Below the pieces are notes generated by a model, which saw only the letters and a list, made by a program, of their open reading frames with translations, did not search any database and was not told the DNA's origin. The translations under genes were made by a program, and so were the position numbers. Shown here piece by piece: positions 18,066-28,004 of a DNA stretch of 46,183 bases; the stretch's first letter is position 1; each line of letters starts with the position of its first letter. The DNA is from Verrucomicrobiota bacterium (GTDB taxonomy: Bacteria > Verrucomicrobiota > Verrucomicrobiia > Limisphaerales > UBA9464). The DNA is taken from assembly GCA_029865985.1 (NCBI GenBank), contig JARXAF010000090.1:1-46183 (forward strand), given 5' to 3'.

Positions 18066-19094
18066 ATGCTAGCGCAGATCAAAGGTCTCTTCTCGAACGA
18101 CATCGGAATCGACCTCGGAACAGCCAACTCCCTCGTCTACGTCAGGGATCAGGGGATTGTTTTGCGTGAACCCTCGGTGGTCGCCATCCAAGCCGGCACC
18201 ACCAATGTCTTGGCCGTTGGTGAAGAAGCCAAGCGGATGCTCGGGCGCACTCCCGGCAACATCGTTGCCATACGCCCCATGAAGGACGGCGTCATCGCCG
18301 ACTTTGAAATCACGGAAGCGATGCTGCGCCACTTCATCCAGAAGGTGCACCACCGCAAGTTGATCATGCCGCGGGTGGTTGTCGCCGTCCCCTCGGGCAT
18401 CACCGAGGTTGAAAAACGAGCCGTCAAGGACTCCGCCACCCACGCCGGGGCCCGCGAAGTGTACCTCATCGAGCAACCGATGGCATCGGCTATCGGCGTG
18501 GGTCTACCCGTCCACGAACCTTCGGGCAACATGATCGTCGACATCGGCGGTGGCACCTGCGAGATCGCGATCATCTCGCTGGCAGGCATCGTCTTCAGCC
18601 GCAGCGTTCGCGTGGGCGGCGATGAATTCGACGAAACGATCGTCGCGCACATGAAGCGCGCACACAATTTAATGATCGGCGAACGTACCGCCGAGGAGAT
18701 CAAGATCCGTGTCGGGTCGGCGTTTCCGTTGGACCAGGAATTGACCATGGAGGTGAAGGGCCGCGATCTCAGTGCGGGCCTCCCCAAGACGGTCGTCATC
18801 CGTTCCGAGGAAATCAGGGCCGCCCTGCAAGAACCGCTCTCGAGCATTTTGGAGTCTGTCCGCATCACGTTGGAACGGTGCCCCCCGGAATTGTCTGCCG
18901 ACTTGGTGGACAAGGGCATCATGATGGCCGGCGGTGGAGCGCTATTGCGCAATATCGACCGCTTGGTCTCTCAGGAAACCGGCCTCCCGGTCCACATCGC
19001 CGACGATCCGTTGAGCGCAGTGGCCACGGGCACCGGACGTGTGCTGCAGGAACTCTCCTTCCTTCGAAGAGTCGCTTCGTCCACGTCGACCTGA
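18066..19094 (+). CDS. mreB: Rod shape-determining actin homologue MreB
   Basis: 342 aa, family length. It forms membrane-associated filaments that organise lateral-wall synthesis. ATPase motifs: phosphate-1 [15 protein letters not shown] near the N-terminus, phosphate-2 [15 protein letters not shown] near residue 160, and adenosine motif [10 protein letters not shown] near residue 290. The N-terminal [14 protein letters not shown] fits a membrane-binding start. It is the first gene of the elongation operon mreB-mreC-mreD-mrdA-rodA-rng, with mreC 36 bp downstream. Confidence 0.97.
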   Translation: MLAQIKGLFSNDIGIDLGTANSLVYVRDQGIVLREPSVVAIQAGTTNVLAVGEEAKRMLGRTPGNIVAIRPMKDGVIADFEITEAMLRHFIQKVHHRKLIMPRVVVAVPSGITEVEKRAVKDSATHAGAREVYLIEQPMASAIGVGLPVHEPSGNMIVDIGGGTCEIAIISLAGIVFSRSVRVGGDEFDETIVAHMKRAHNLMIGERTAEEIKIRVGSAFPLDQELTMEVKGRDLSAGLPKTVVIRSEEIRAALQEPLSSILESVRITLERCPPELSADLVDKGIMMAGGGALLRNIDRLVSQETGLPVHIADDPLSAVATGTGRVLQELSFLRRVASSTST

Positions 19095-19130
19095 TCTCCC
19101 CGGTGTGCGTTCGTCCTGAACGGATAGAAC

Positions 19131-19937
19131 GTGCTGAAGCGGACCCATTACCTTGCATTGGCCGGCGTAGGACTCCTGACGCTGGGCCTGCTGAATTTGC
19201 CTGTGTCTCTCCAGACGCAGGTCAAGTCGGCTATTGGTGCTTCGTTCCTGCCTCTCTTCGGCATCCGTGCGGCTTCAGACTCCTTGCTGGATCGAGCCGG
19301 TTACCAGGTGCTTCCCCGTTCCACCCTCATCGACAACCTCCTGCGTCTCGAACGCGAGAACGCTGAACTCAAGGTTTCGGCCCTCCAAGGAACGGATGCA
19401 TTGGCCGAAAATCAGCGACTGCGGGCTACCATCGGCGCAGCACCGAGAGGCCCCTGGCATCTCAAACTGGCTCGAGTAGTCGGTCGTGATCCGACGACGT
19501 GGTGGCGAACCCTTCAAATCAACCTCGGTTCCCGAGACAACCTGAAACCCGATCACGTGGTGATGAGCGGCGAGGGACTGGTGGGCCGGATTAGTCAGGC
19601 GGGCCTGACCCACTCGCAAGTCGCCCTCGTGGGTGATGCCGAATGCGGGGTGGCCGTGGTGGTCAAGGAAACCCGCGATTTGGGCATCATCAAGCCGGGG
19701 CAAACCCTCTCAGGTGATGGCGGTCTGGTGGAAATGACCTTGCTGCAGAACTGCCCTGGGATCATGGCCGGGCAGGTGGTGCTGACCAGCGGTCTGGGCG
19801 GAATCTTTCCAGCAGGACTTCCTGTTGGAACCATCGTGGACACACGGAACGAGAACGGCAACGTGTTCACCACCGCCCGAATCCGTCTGGCGGCCAACCT
19901 CAACCGTCTGGAAGAAGTGTGGGTGCTTCAGCCATGA
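19131..19937 (+). CDS. mreC: Rod shape-determining protein MreC
   Basis: 268 aa from a GTG start. One N-terminal membrane helix (HYLALAGVGLLTLGLLNL) is followed by a short coiled coil (LLRLERENAELKVSALQG) and the two-barrel MreC domain, with typical stretches VVGRDPTTWWRTLQINLGS, GLVGRISQ and GLGGIFPAGLPVGTI. It links cytoplasmic MreB to the periplasmic PBP2. The stop overlaps the mreD start in ATGA (19934-19937). Confidence 0.95.
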   Translation: MLKRTHYLALAGVGLLTLGLLNLPVSLQTQVKSAIGASFLPLFGIRAASDSLLDRAGYQVLPRSTLIDNLLRLERENAELKVSALQGTDALAENQRLRATIGAAPRGPWHLKLARVVGRDPTTWWRTLQINLGSRDNLKPDHVVMSGEGLVGRISQAGLTHSQVALVGDAECGVAVVVKETRDLGIIKPGQTLSGDGGLVEMTLLQNCPGIMAGQVVLTSGLGGIFPAGLPVGTIVDTRNENGNVFTTARIRLAANLNRLEEVWVLQP

Positions 19938-20497
19938 ACCGCTTCACCTTGATCTTCCTGTTTCTGGTCACCTGGCTGTCAGTTTTCGCCCAGACCCAGT
20001 TTTCGACGCTTCGACAACTCCTCTCCGTCCCCTTGGCACTGAGCCCGGCTCTGGTCTGCTATGCGGCATTGACCCACGGATTTGGCGTCACCATCAGCCT
20101 GGCCGTTTTGAGCGGTCTGTGGATTGATTCACTCTCGGCATCGCCACTCGGGGTCAGCACCATGCCGCTGTTCCTCCTGGGGTTCACCCTGCAACTGCAA
20201 CGCCACCTCATCCTGCGAGATCAAGGTTTCGCTCAGTTTTGGATCGGGCTCGGAGCTGGCGCTGGTGTGCCGCTCCTGACCTTGGGAGTGTTGTCCCTCA
20301 CCCGTTCCCAACCGGTCACCGGCGGGTTCACATTCATCCAACTTCTGCTGATGGGGCTGCTCAATGGAGTCGCCTGCCCTGCCCTCTTCTGGATGTTCGA
20401 TTTCCTGCACCGGATCTTCGACTACCGCCCCCTCACCACCTCCAGCTTCCGCACCGATCGGGAAACCGTCCGGGGCCGTCAATTCCGCCCCCGTTGA
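19934..20497 (+). CDS. mreD: Rod shape-determining protein MreD
   Basis: 187 aa from the ATG at 19934, which overlaps the mreC stop; the track's GTG at 19919 lies further inside mreC. It is very hydrophobic with about five membrane spans (LIFLFLVTWLSVFAQ, VTISLAVLSGLWIDSL, MPLFLLGFTLQLQ). MreD sequences diverge strongly, so the call rests on length, membrane topology and position between mreC and the PBP2 gene. The basic C-terminus is RETVRGRQFRPR. Three bases separate it from the next gene. Confidence 0.88.
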   Translation: MNRFTLIFLFLVTWLSVFAQTQFSTLRQLLSVPLALSPALVCYAALTHGFGVTISLAVLSGLWIDSLSASPLGVSTMPLFLLGFTLQLQRHLILRDQGFAQFWIGLGAGAGVPLLTLGVLSLTRSQPVTGGFTFIQLLLMGLLNGVACPALFWMFDFLHRIFDYRPLTTSSFRTDRETVRGRQFRPR

Positions 20498-20500
20498 ACC

Positions 20501-22525
20501 ATGCTCATCTTTGACCAGTTCAACAAGGGAGAGCGGCCGCTGCGGTGGATGGCCGGAGTGATCGGCGCAGGCTTGTTGCTGCTGCTCATCGGCCTCCTGC
20601 GGGTGCAAATCCTCAGCCACCACCGTTTCGAACAATCCCTGCAAACCCAGAGTTTTCAATCCGTGCGGGTTCCCGCGCTGAGAGGACGCATTCTTGATCG
20701 GAATGGACGCGAATGTGTGGGCAATACCCCGCGATACCGTCTGGATGTCTATCTGGAGGCCCTGAGTCGGGATTTTTCGAAGGAATACGGACGATTGCGT
20801 CGTGAAGTCATCGCAGCGCGCGGAGGAACCAACCCAGTGTCCCCGGGGCTCTTGCATCGGATGATGTCCAAATTCCGTCGGGAGGCGCCCCGAATCCTGA
20901 TCCGACCCGAAGAAAACACCCTCCTCTGGAGACAAGCCCGCTACAACGTGGTGAGCAATGTCGTCACGAAGGTGGCCGCCAAGATCGGACTGCCGTTGAC
21001 CCTCACCGAATCCGAACTCCAACGACACTGGGCCAACACCCGAGCCCTGCCGCTGGCGGTTCTCAAGAAATTGACTCCGCAACAAGTGGCCCTCCTGACC
21101 GAACAATCGTGGTCCATTCCTGGAATCAGAACGGAGCTGCAGGCGGTCCGCAATTATCCACACGGCCCCTTGGCGGCCCATGCCCTGGGGTATTTGGTCC
21201 GGGCAGATGACTTCGAAGGCGACGAGGGTGAATCCTTCGACTACCGGCTTCGAGACTACAAGGGAGCTGCCGGTCTCGAGGCGGCTTTCGACGCCTCTTT
21301 ACGGGGCGTCTCCGGCACCAAGAGCATCCTCGTCAACAGCGACGGATATCGTGTGGGTGAGACCGTCACGGCCGAACCGGTGCCGGGTCAGAATTTGATC
21401 ACCACTCTGGACATCGATGTCCAAAAGGCGGCCGAGGCGGCCCTGTCGGCGGTGAGCGGCGAGGAGCGCGGAGCGGTGGTCGTTCTAGATGCCCGCAACG
21501 GCGATGTGTTGGCCATGGCCAGTGCCCCCAGCTTCGATCCGGGCGAATGGATCGATGGCATCAGCCGAAACCGTTGGACCAATTACTATGACGTACCCAA
21601 GCGGACCCCTCTGATGAATCGCGCCACCGATGGTGCCTACTCCCCCGGTTCCACTTTCAAAATCGTGACCGCACTGGCTGCCTTGGAAAACGGACTGGAT
21701 CCCAACCAGGTGCAAATCGTTGAACCCAATCCGTCCAAGCCGGGCAAGGGGATCTACCACCGCGGGAACATCAAAATCGAGGATACTGCACCTCCGGGTC
21801 CCTACGACTTTCGTCGCGCCTTCATCCGATCCTCCAACGCCTACTTTATCCAGCTGGGGTTGGATGCCGGATACGACCGCCTGCTCACCACGGCCCACCG
21901 GTTCCATTTCGGCGAGCAGACACGCATCCAACTCCGACCGACCGAGGAACGTTCTGGTTGGATGCCCGAACCGGCCGAAGCCCGGGCCGAACGCTGGCCC
22001 CAAGGCCGGTTGGCCAACTTCAGCATTGGACAAGAAGTCACGGTGACTCCGCTGCAATTGGCAGTCATGGTCGCCGCAGTGGCCAATGGCGGCACGGTCT
22101 ACTACCCCCGCTTGGTGGATCGCCTGGAGTCCGGAGATCCCCTGAGCGAGGAGGCTCCCAGCACCATTCGGCCGGGTCAGGTGCGCAGTCGACTGGAAAC
22201 CCGACCGGAATACCTCGCCCACATCCGCGCCGCCATGCGGGATGACGTCCTGGACACCGAAGGCACCGGCACCAGCGCCCGCGTCACCGATTACTCCGTC
22301 TGCGGCAAGACCGGGACGGCCGAGATCAAGGGCAACGGCGTGAAGGACAAGGTGACTTGGTTCGCCAGCTTCGCTCCGTTTGAATCCCCCCGCTACGCGG
22401 TGGTCGTCATGGTGGAAAGCGGTGCCTCCGGCGGGCGGACCTGCGGCCCGGTGGCGCGGAAGATCTATGAACACCTGCGGGGACGAGATACGGGCTCTGG
22501 CCGGCCCATCGCCATGAACCCATGA
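20501..22525 (+). CDS. mrdA: Penicillin-binding protein 2 (elongation transpeptidase)
   Basis: 674 aa class B PBP that cross-links peptidoglycan during elongation together with RodA. N-terminal membrane helix (VIGAGLLLLLIGLLRVQIL), pedestal region with RGRILDRNGRECV, then the transpeptidase: catalytic S384 in SPGSTFKI (S-x-x-K to K387), the SSN triad near 443 in RSSNAYFI, and KTGT at 603-606. The pedestal is somewhat longer than in proteobacterial PBP2. It lies between mreD and rodA, and its stop overlaps the rodA start (ATGA, 22522-22525). Confidence 0.95.
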   Translation: MLIFDQFNKGERPLRWMAGVIGAGLLLLLIGLLRVQILSHHRFEQSLQTQSFQSVRVPALRGRILDRNGRECVGNTPRYRLDVYLEALSRDFSKEYGRLRREVIAARGGTNPVSPGLLHRMMSKFRREAPRILIRPEENTLLWRQARYNVVSNVVTKVAAKIGLPLTLTESELQRHWANTRALPLAVLKKLTPQQVALLTEQSWSIPGIRTELQAVRNYPHGPLAAHALGYLVRADDFEGDEGESFDYRLRDYKGAAGLEAAFDASLRGVSGTKSILVNSDGYRVGETVTAEPVPGQNLITTLDIDVQKAAEAALSAVSGEERGAVVVLDARNGDVLAMASAPSFDPGEWIDGISRNRWTNYYDVPKRTPLMNRATDGAYSPGSTFKIVTALAALENGLDPNQVQIVEPNPSKPGKGIYHRGNIKIEDTAPPGPYDFRRAFIRSSNAYFIQLGLDAGYDRLLTTAHRFHFGEQTRIQLRPTEERSGWMPEPAEARAERWPQGRLANFSIGQEVTVTPLQLAVMVAAVANGGTVYYPRLVDRLESGDPLSEEAPSTIRPGQVRSRLETRPEYLAHIRAAMRDDVLDTEGTGTSARVTDYSVCGKTGTAEIKGNGVKDKVTWFASFAPFESPRYAVVVMVESGASGGRTCGPVARKIYEHLRGRDTGSGRPIAMNP

Positions 22526-23733
22526 CGACTTCCCTCCATCAGAACCGCCGAGCCGAGGCAGCCATCCTGTGGCCCCTGTGGCTCTCGGTGTTGGGACTGA
22601 TGATCATCAGCGCGATGTTCATCTTCAGCACCACCGGCAGCGCCGAGTTGGCGAGGGGGGCATCCTGGTACCAGTGGACGGCCACTCGCCAAGTCATGGC
22701 CTTTGGCATTGGCATCCTCGCGGTCCTCGGCATGAGCCTTGTCGACTACGGCCGACTGGCCCGTTGGGCGATGGTCGGCTACTGGGTTTCCATCACCTTG
22801 CTGGTCGCGGTCTATATCCTGGGCACGTCGCGCAATGGCGCACGACGTTGGTTGGATATCGGCCCACTGCAGTTTCAGCCCAGTGAACTCGCCAAGCTGA
22901 CCTTTCTCTTCGCCATGGCCAACTTCCTGGCGCGTCCCGCCGCGGAATTGCGTTCCCCGGGAATCTTCCTGAAGGCCTTGGTCCTCACACTTCTCCCACT
23001 GGGGCTCATCCTCAAGCAACCCGACCTGGGCTCGTCCCTCGTCTTCTTGCCCATCACCTTGGTCATGATGCTCGTCGCGGGAGTCCCTCAACGCTTTATC
23101 GCCAAACTCCTGGGCGGAGCTTTTCTCATCGTCACCTTGATCGCTGTGGACATCTTCATCGCGCCGGCCAACTGGCGACTGATCCGATTGCAAGACTACC
23201 AGCGCGAGCGGTTGCTGGTGTATTTTGATGCCGATTTCGCGCCCGCTTCAGCGACCCCGGAGCTGCGTCAGCGCGCCGCGCAGCGCAAACGACAAATGTC
23301 CTGGAATGTCGAACAGGCGTTGATCTCCGTCGGGTCGGGAGGTTTCACCGGCAAAGGCTGGCGGGAAGGCACCCAGCATCGACTCGGATACCTGCCCCGC
23401 TTGGGAGCCCACAACGACTTCATCTTCTCGGTCATCGCCGAGGAACGCGGTTTTGTCGGCAGCGTGGCGGTGATCACCTTGTACGGCATTATCCTCTTCA
23501 GCGGCATCAAGACCGCGAGTGAATCGCGCGACCGACTGGGTCGCTTGCTCGCCGTCGGTGTCGTCACCCTCTTCTTCATCCACGTCTTCGTGAACATCGG
23601 CATGAACATCAAATTGATGCCGGTCACGGGCATTCCACTGCCCCTGCTCAGTGCAGGCGGAACCTCAGTGCTGTGCTCCCTGATCGCGGTCGGTGTTCTT
23701 CAAAACATCCATTTGTACCGCAAACGGTACTAG
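22522..23733 (+). CDS. rodA: RodA, SEDS peptidoglycan glycosyltransferase
   Basis: 403 aa polytopic membrane protein that polymerises lipid II glycan strands, paired with PBP2. SEDS signatures: NGARRWLDIGPLQFQPSELAKL-type segment near residue 110, KQPDLGSSLVF, AHNDFIFSVIAEERGFVG near 295, and the C-terminal VNIGMNIKLMPVTGIPLPLLS segment. About ten membrane spans. Its position after mrdA and the elongation context identify it as RodA, not FtsW (a second SEDS gene lies at 45446). Confidence 0.95.
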   Translation: MTTSLHQNRRAEAAILWPLWLSVLGLMIISAMFIFSTTGSAELARGASWYQWTATRQVMAFGIGILAVLGMSLVDYGRLARWAMVGYWVSITLLVAVYILGTSRNGARRWLDIGPLQFQPSELAKLTFLFAMANFLARPAAELRSPGIFLKALVLTLLPLGLILKQPDLGSSLVFLPITLVMMLVAGVPQRFIAKLLGGAFLIVTLIAVDIFIAPANWRLIRLQDYQRERLLVYFDADFAPASATPELRQRAAQRKRQMSWNVEQALISVGSGGFTGKGWREGTQHRLGYLPRLGAHNDFIFSVIAEERGFVGSVAVITLYGIILFSGIKTASESRDRLGRLLAVGVVTLFFIHVFVNIGMNIKLMPVTGIPLPLLSAGGTSVLCSLIAVGVLQNIHLYRKRY

Positions 23734-23751
23734 AACTCGAAATCTACAGAC

Positions 23752-25737
23752 ATGAGTCAACAGACATTCAAACGCGGCAAGGGGCCGATGCGTTTCAAGC
23801 CCACCCGGGGCATCGGCACTCCCAACCCCAACCGATCGGCCACCAACGCCCGCATGGAAGCCATCGGCGAGAAAACCACCGAGGAACGGGTGTTCGACAT
23901 CCGACGCCATGAATCCGAAATCCGCCGAGCTGAAAACCGGGCGGCCGGACTTCCCGAGGACAGCATCGACGCCCCCGAGGTCAATCTGACCAAGAACGGC
24001 CGGGACCAGACCTACCGTTCCCCCGATCTCTCCCGCCCCGAGGAGGCCCACGACGAACCCGCCGAACAGGCACCCAAGCCGCCTCGCGAACCCAAGGGCC
24101 TCATCGAGAAGGCCCGGGCCGCGGTCAAGGAGGTCGTCAAGAAGGTCAAGCGGTTGATCCGCCCCGAGGAGAAGATCGTCAAGGAAGTAGTCATCAATGC
24201 CGAACCCCTGGAAACCCGCGTTGCGGTGCTCGAAGAGAGCAAACTCGAAGACCTCACCGTCGAGCGCACCGGCGACGACCGCTTGGTTGGCTCCATTTAC
24301 AAGGGCAAGGTGAAGAACCTCGAGGACGGACTCAAAGCCGCCTTCGTGGACATCGGCTTCGAGAAGAATGCCTTCCTCCACTACTGGGACATCATCCCCA
24401 ACACCTTCGATTCCAGCGTCGAGATCGTGGAACGCGATGACAGCGGGAAATCGCGCCGCAAAGACAAGCCCAAGATCACCCAGAAGGATGTCCCCCGACT
24501 CTTCCCGCCCGGAAGCGAGATCATCATCCAAGTCACCAAGGGACCTATTGGCACCAAGGGACCGCGCGTCACCACCAACCTTTCCCTACCCGGCCGCTAT
24601 CTCGTCCTGTTGCCCAACTCCGACCAGTCGGGCATCAGTCGCAAGATTGAGAACGTCGAGGAGCGCCAGCGTCTCAAGAAGATCGTCCGCGAACTGACCA
24701 TCCCCGAGGGCATGGGTGTCATCATCCGCACCGCCGGCGAGGACAAGCGCAAGGCGTACTTCGTGCGTGACCTGGCCCTGCTGCTGGAAGAGTGGAAACT
24801 CATCCAGGATCGCATCAAGAGCCAGCCGATGGCCTCCTGCGTCTATCAGGAGCCCGACTTGATCGAGCGCACGGTCCGCGACTTCCTCACCGAAGACGTC
24901 GACAAGATCGTCATCGACGACATCAAGAAGTTCGAATCGATCCGCGACAGCATCAAGCGCATCAGCCCACGGTCCGCCCGCAAGGTGCACTTCTACAACG
25001 AAGCCGAGCCGCTGTTCGACCGCTACAACATCACCCGCCAGCTCGAGGCGGCCTTCAGCCGTCAGGTGAACCTGAAGAGCGGCGGCTACCTCATCATCGA
25101 CGAGACCGAGGCGCTCGTGGCCATCGACGTCAACACCGGCAAGCACAAGCAGGCCGGCACCAAGGACCACGACGCGACGATCCTCAAGGTGAACCAAGAC
25201 GCCGCAGACGAGATCGCTCGCCAGCTGCGCCTGCGCAACATGGGCGGCATCATCGTGCTGGACTTCATCGACATGAAATCCCGCCGCGACCAGCAGTCCA
25301 TCTTCCAGCGAATGAAGGAGAACCTGAAGCGCGACAAGGCCAAGACGCACGTCTTGCCGCTTTCGCAGCTCGGGCTCATGGAGATGACCCGCCAGCGCCA
25401 GACCGAGAGCGTCCGCTCCTCGCTCTACGACGATTGCGAACACTGCAAGGGCCGTGGCGTGATCAAGAGCGCGGAGACCATGAGCGTCGAAATCCAGCGC
25501 AAGCTGACCCAGATACTCAAAGGTCGTCCGCGCGACGATGGCGACTTCCAGGTCAAGATCGTCTGCAACCCGCGGGTGCTCGATCGCCTGCGGACGCGCG
25601 ATGAGAAGCTACTCATCGAGCTGGAAAAGAAATTCTTCGCCAAGCTCAGCTTCCGTCCGGACCCCACCTATCACAACGAGGAGTGGAAGATCTTCAACGC
25701 CATGAACAACGACGAGTTGGCCAAGTCGCGGAACTGA
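23752..25737 (+). CDS. rng: Ribonuclease E/G family endoribonuclease
   Basis: 661 aa. The catalytic half has an S1 domain from about residue 180 (GSIYKGKVKNLEDGLKAAFV) with an internal charged insert (SGKSRRKDKPKITQK), the metal-binding acidic residues in VAIDVNTGK near 456 and VLDFIDMKSRRDQ near 503, and the Zn-link CEHC near 562, followed by a small C-terminal domain. The first 170 residues are a charged, lysine/proline-rich extension not seen in minimal RNase G. No long C-terminal degradosome scaffold is present. It cuts AU-rich single-stranded RNA in rRNA maturation and mRNA turnover. It sits 18 bp after rodA at the end of the mre operon; linkage of mre genes and rng also occurs in other bacteria. 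Confidence 0.94.
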   Translation: MSQQTFKRGKGPMRFKPTRGIGTPNPNRSATNARMEAIGEKTTEERVFDIRRHESEIRRAENRAAGLPEDSIDAPEVNLTKNGRDQTYRSPDLSRPEEAHDEPAEQAPKPPREPKGLIEKARAAVKEVVKKVKRLIRPEEKIVKEVVINAEPLETRVAVLEESKLEDLTVERTGDDRLVGSIYKGKVKNLEDGLKAAFVDIGFEKNAFLHYWDIIPNTFDSSVEIVERDDSGKSRRKDKPKITQKDVPRLFPPGSEIIIQVTKGPIGTKGPRVTTNLSLPGRYLVLLPNSDQSGISRKIENVEERQRLKKIVRELTIPEGMGVIIRTAGEDKRKAYFVRDLALLLEEWKLIQDRIKSQPMASCVYQEPDLIERTVRDFLTEDVDKIVIDDIKKFESIRDSIKRISPRSARKVHFYNEAEPLFDRYNITRQLEAAFSRQVNLKSGGYLIIDETEALVAIDVNTGKHKQAGTKDHDATILKVNQDAADEIARQLRLRNMGGIIVLDFIDMKSRRDQQSIFQRMKENLKRDKAKTHVLPLSQLGLMEMTRQRQTESVRSSLYDDCEHCKGRGVIKSAETMSVEIQRKLTQILKGRPRDDGDFQVKIVCNPRVLDRLRTRDEKLLIELEKKFFAKLSFRPDPTYHNEEWKIFNAMNNDELAKSRN

Positions 25738-25753
25738 TCGCTGCGTCAAACAC

Positions 25754-25790
25754 CGCCCCTGTCGATGAATCGGCAGGGGCGTTTTCTTTT
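25754..25790 (+). terminator. Rho-independent terminator of the mre-rng operon
   Basis: A 12-bp stem CGCCCCTGTCGA / TCGGCAGGGGCG (one G-U pair) with tetraloop TGAA is followed by TTTTCTTTT. It begins 16 bp after the rng stop. A textbook intrinsic terminator. Confidence 0.93.
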
Positions 25791-25958
25791 GACCCAACGA
25801 AGCCGGGTACTCTGAAGGAACTTCTGGAAAGGCCCACCCGCTGCAAGCGCAGGCACATCCCGGGAGCCCCCCGTTTTCCAACACTTAAAAATTTCACTGG
25901 CCGCGAAAGCCCGGGACGTTAAAAACAAACCCAATAGCCCCGTCAGGAATCGCAAGCC

Positions 25959-26744
25959 ATGAACCTTCAACGCCGCAGTTGCACCAGCGCCTTCACCCTG
26001 ATCGAACTGCTGGTCGTCATCGCCATCATTGCAATCCTGGCGGGCATGCTCCTGCCCGCCTTGTCCCGAGCGAAGAGCAAGGCAGTCAAGACCTTGTGCG
26101 CCAGCAACTGCAAGCAGTGGGGCATCGCGGTCAACCTGTACGCCTCCGACAACCAGAACTCTTTCCCCGACAACAGCGGCGGCGCCGGTTTCAGCTGGAT
26201 GGTGCCCACCATGAGCAACTTCTGGAACGGCTACCTCATCAAGAACCGCCGCACCTCGGCCAACAACACCCGTGCGGCCAATGACGTGTTGTTCTGCCCC
26301 ACCGATGACTGGCACCGCGCCGCAGAACGCGGGATGATCAACACCGACAACCAAGCCCAATTGATCGGTTACTTCTACTTGCCGGGCCGGCAAACCGGAG
26401 ACGCCGATGTCACCGGCGGAGCCCAGGGCACCGCAGAATGGTTCTTCAAGAAGAAGCTCGGTGGCATGTTCGAAGCAGCGCCCATCATCATCGACCGCAT
26501 GCAGGCCGTTGGTTCCAAGACCACCAATATCCTCGACGCCAAGCTGAACTGGTACACCGATTACAACGGCAAGAAGGTGGCCACGGCCGTTCACCGGATC
26601 ACCCGCGGTGCGCCGGAGGGCGGCAATTTCGGATTCGAAGACGGCCATGTCGAATGGCAGCCCAATAAACGGGTCTCACTCGGCTCCGACTACAACGGCT
26701 GGCAATGCTTCTTCAAGATCCCGGTGGCCACCCCCGTTCCGTAA
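25959..26744 (+). CDS. Type II secretion-type pseudopilin (prepilin N-terminal motif, H-X9-DG class)
   Basis: 261 aa. A short basic leader ([11 protein letters not shown]) precedes [19 protein letters not shown], the prepilin peptidase site and hydrophobic helix, with the conserved E5. The C-terminal part [13 protein letters not shown] matches the short DG-containing motif of the abundant prepilin-like proteins of Verrucomicrobiota and Planctomycetes. These are thought to be surface or pseudopilus subunits; individual roles are mostly unknown. It is monocistronic, lies after the rng terminator and converges with gspK. The ATG at 25959 is the only start that gives an intact leader. Confidence 0.9.
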   Translation: MNLQRRSCTSAFTLIELLVVIAIIAILAGMLLPALSRAKSKAVKTLCASNCKQWGIAVNLYASDNQNSFPDNSGGAGFSWMVPTMSNFWNGYLIKNRRTSANNTRAANDVLFCPTDDWHRAAERGMINTDNQAQLIGYFYLPGRQTGDADVTGGAQGTAEWFFKKKLGGMFEAAPIIIDRMQAVGSKTTNILDAKLNWYTDYNGKKVATAVHRITRGAPEGGNFGFEDGHVEWQPNKRVSLGSDYNGWQCFFKIPVATPVP

Positions 26745-26763
26745 TCGATTTCTTGACCCATTA

Positions 26764-26787
26764 CGTGAGCCGGCTTTCCAGCTCACG
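26764..26787. terminator. Stem-loop between the convergent pseudopilin and gspK genes
   Basis: CGTGAGC and GCTCACG form a perfect 7-bp stem, extendable by GG/CC with one mismatch, in the 114-bp gap between convergent genes. There is no T tract on either side, so a bidirectional terminator is only a guess from position. Confidence 0.35.
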
Positions 26788-26858
26788 GAGAACGCGTCGG
26801 GCGATTTTGCATCGGCCCCGAGGACTCGCCCTTCGTCAGACGACATTCCAACCGAGAC

Positions 26859-28004
26859 TCACTCCCGGCGAAAGGTCAGCACGGGCATCTCCCGCAAACT
26901 GGTGCGTCGCAAGACCGCTATGTACCGACGGGACAAAGCCCCCAAACGGGCAGTGACGCGTACCTCGAAGGTGCTGCTGACGGTCGAAAACACCGCCAGC
27001 GGCGTGCCTTGGTTGGGCATCACCGGAACCCCCTGCAAGCGGGCGATGTCTTGGGGCCCGCGGGCCGGTGTGTCGTCGTAGGTGCCATCCACCCCATCCA
27101 TGCCCGCGCGCTGCTCTTGGATGTTGCGGGCAATGTTCTCGTCACCGCCACAAGCCATGACCAGCACCGGATACGGAGCGGTGTTGATGTTCACCTGACC
27201 GCTGGACACCGCTGAGAACACATCGGCCAGCCCCACCGAACCCGCGATGCCTTGGCCAAGGAAGGTGGATGCCCCCATGCGATGACCCGCGGAATGAGCT
27301 GCCGAATGCGTCGACAACATCGCGCCTCCCCCTTCACTGCGAGGCCCCCAGTACAACTGCGGAGTGATCCCGCGGATCTTCAGCAGTTCGGACATGTCGT
27401 CGATCGGACCGTTCTTGGCGACATAGGGCGGATTGAGCATCCGGTAGAAATCGCTCTCCGCGCCGCCTCCCATCGCTGAGTCATCGTTCGGGTCGATCCA
27501 GTCCCGGATCGCTGAAGAAACATCGGCCGAGTCTGAGGATCCCGCACCGCACAACTGCAGGATCAGCTCCAACAACTGGGGATTGCGGGTGGCGATGGAG
27601 TTGATGTTGAGGTAGCGCTCCGCGTCCAAGATTTCGATGGAAATGGTCCCGTCTCCCAGCGGTACATCCTGGAGCGACACTCCCTCGAAGGGATTGTCCG
27701 CGATGTTGGTCGGCCCCACGCCCCCGGCCCAGAATTGGTTGAGACCGTCGTAGGTTTGTTCACCCGGAATCTGCCGCGACAGGGACAGGACCCACTTGGC
27801 CATCTCGACGCCTGAGCGCCCCATCCATTCCATCTCGCTCTCGCTCTGGGTTCGGGTGGCCAAACGCCCCTCGACCTTCATGGTGTAGGCGAACGCCGTC
27901 ACGATCACCGCCATGGCGAAGATGAGCAGCATGACGATGAGCAAGGCGACTCCCCGCTGACGATGACGCAAGAATCCTCGGCGCTGAATCCAGGGCAGGT
28001 TCAC
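26859..28004 (-). CDS. gspK: General secretion pathway protein K (minor pseudopilin)
   Basis: 381 aa from a GTG that overlaps the gspJ stop (GTGA, 28001-28004). The N-terminus RQRGVALLIVMLLIFAMAVIV is the GspK prepilin-type helix. Large alpha-helical inserts typical of the family follow (LNINSIATRNPQLLELI, SAIRDWIDPNDD, DMSELLKIRGITPQLYW), then the late VNINTAPYPVLVMACGG segment. GspK caps the pseudopilus tip with GspI and GspJ. It is the last gene of a minus-strand cluster. Confidence 0.9.
   Translation of the reverse strand: MNLPWIQRRGFLRHRQRGVALLIVMLLIFAMAVIVTAFAYTMKVEGRLATRTQSESEMEWMGRSGVEMAKWVLSLSRQIPGEQTYDGLNQFWAGGVGPTNIADNPFEGVSLQDVPLGDGTISIEILDAERYLNINSIATRNPQLLELILQLCGAGSSDSADVSSAIRDWIDPNDDSAMGGGAESDFYRMLNPPYVAKNGPIDDMSELLKIRGITPQLYWGPRSEGGGAMLSTHSAAHSAGHRMGASTFLGQGIAGSVGLADVFSAVSSGQVNINTAPYPVLVMACGGDENIARNIQEQRAGMDGVDGTYDDTPARGPQDIARLQGVPVMPNQGTPLAVFSTVSSTFEVRVTARLGALSRRYIAVLRRTSLREMPVLTFRRE

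Noticed and set aside
21154-21162. Perfect TTATCCACA DnaA box
   Set aside because: Single copy inside the mrdA coding sequence (encodes N-Y-P-H); probably chance.
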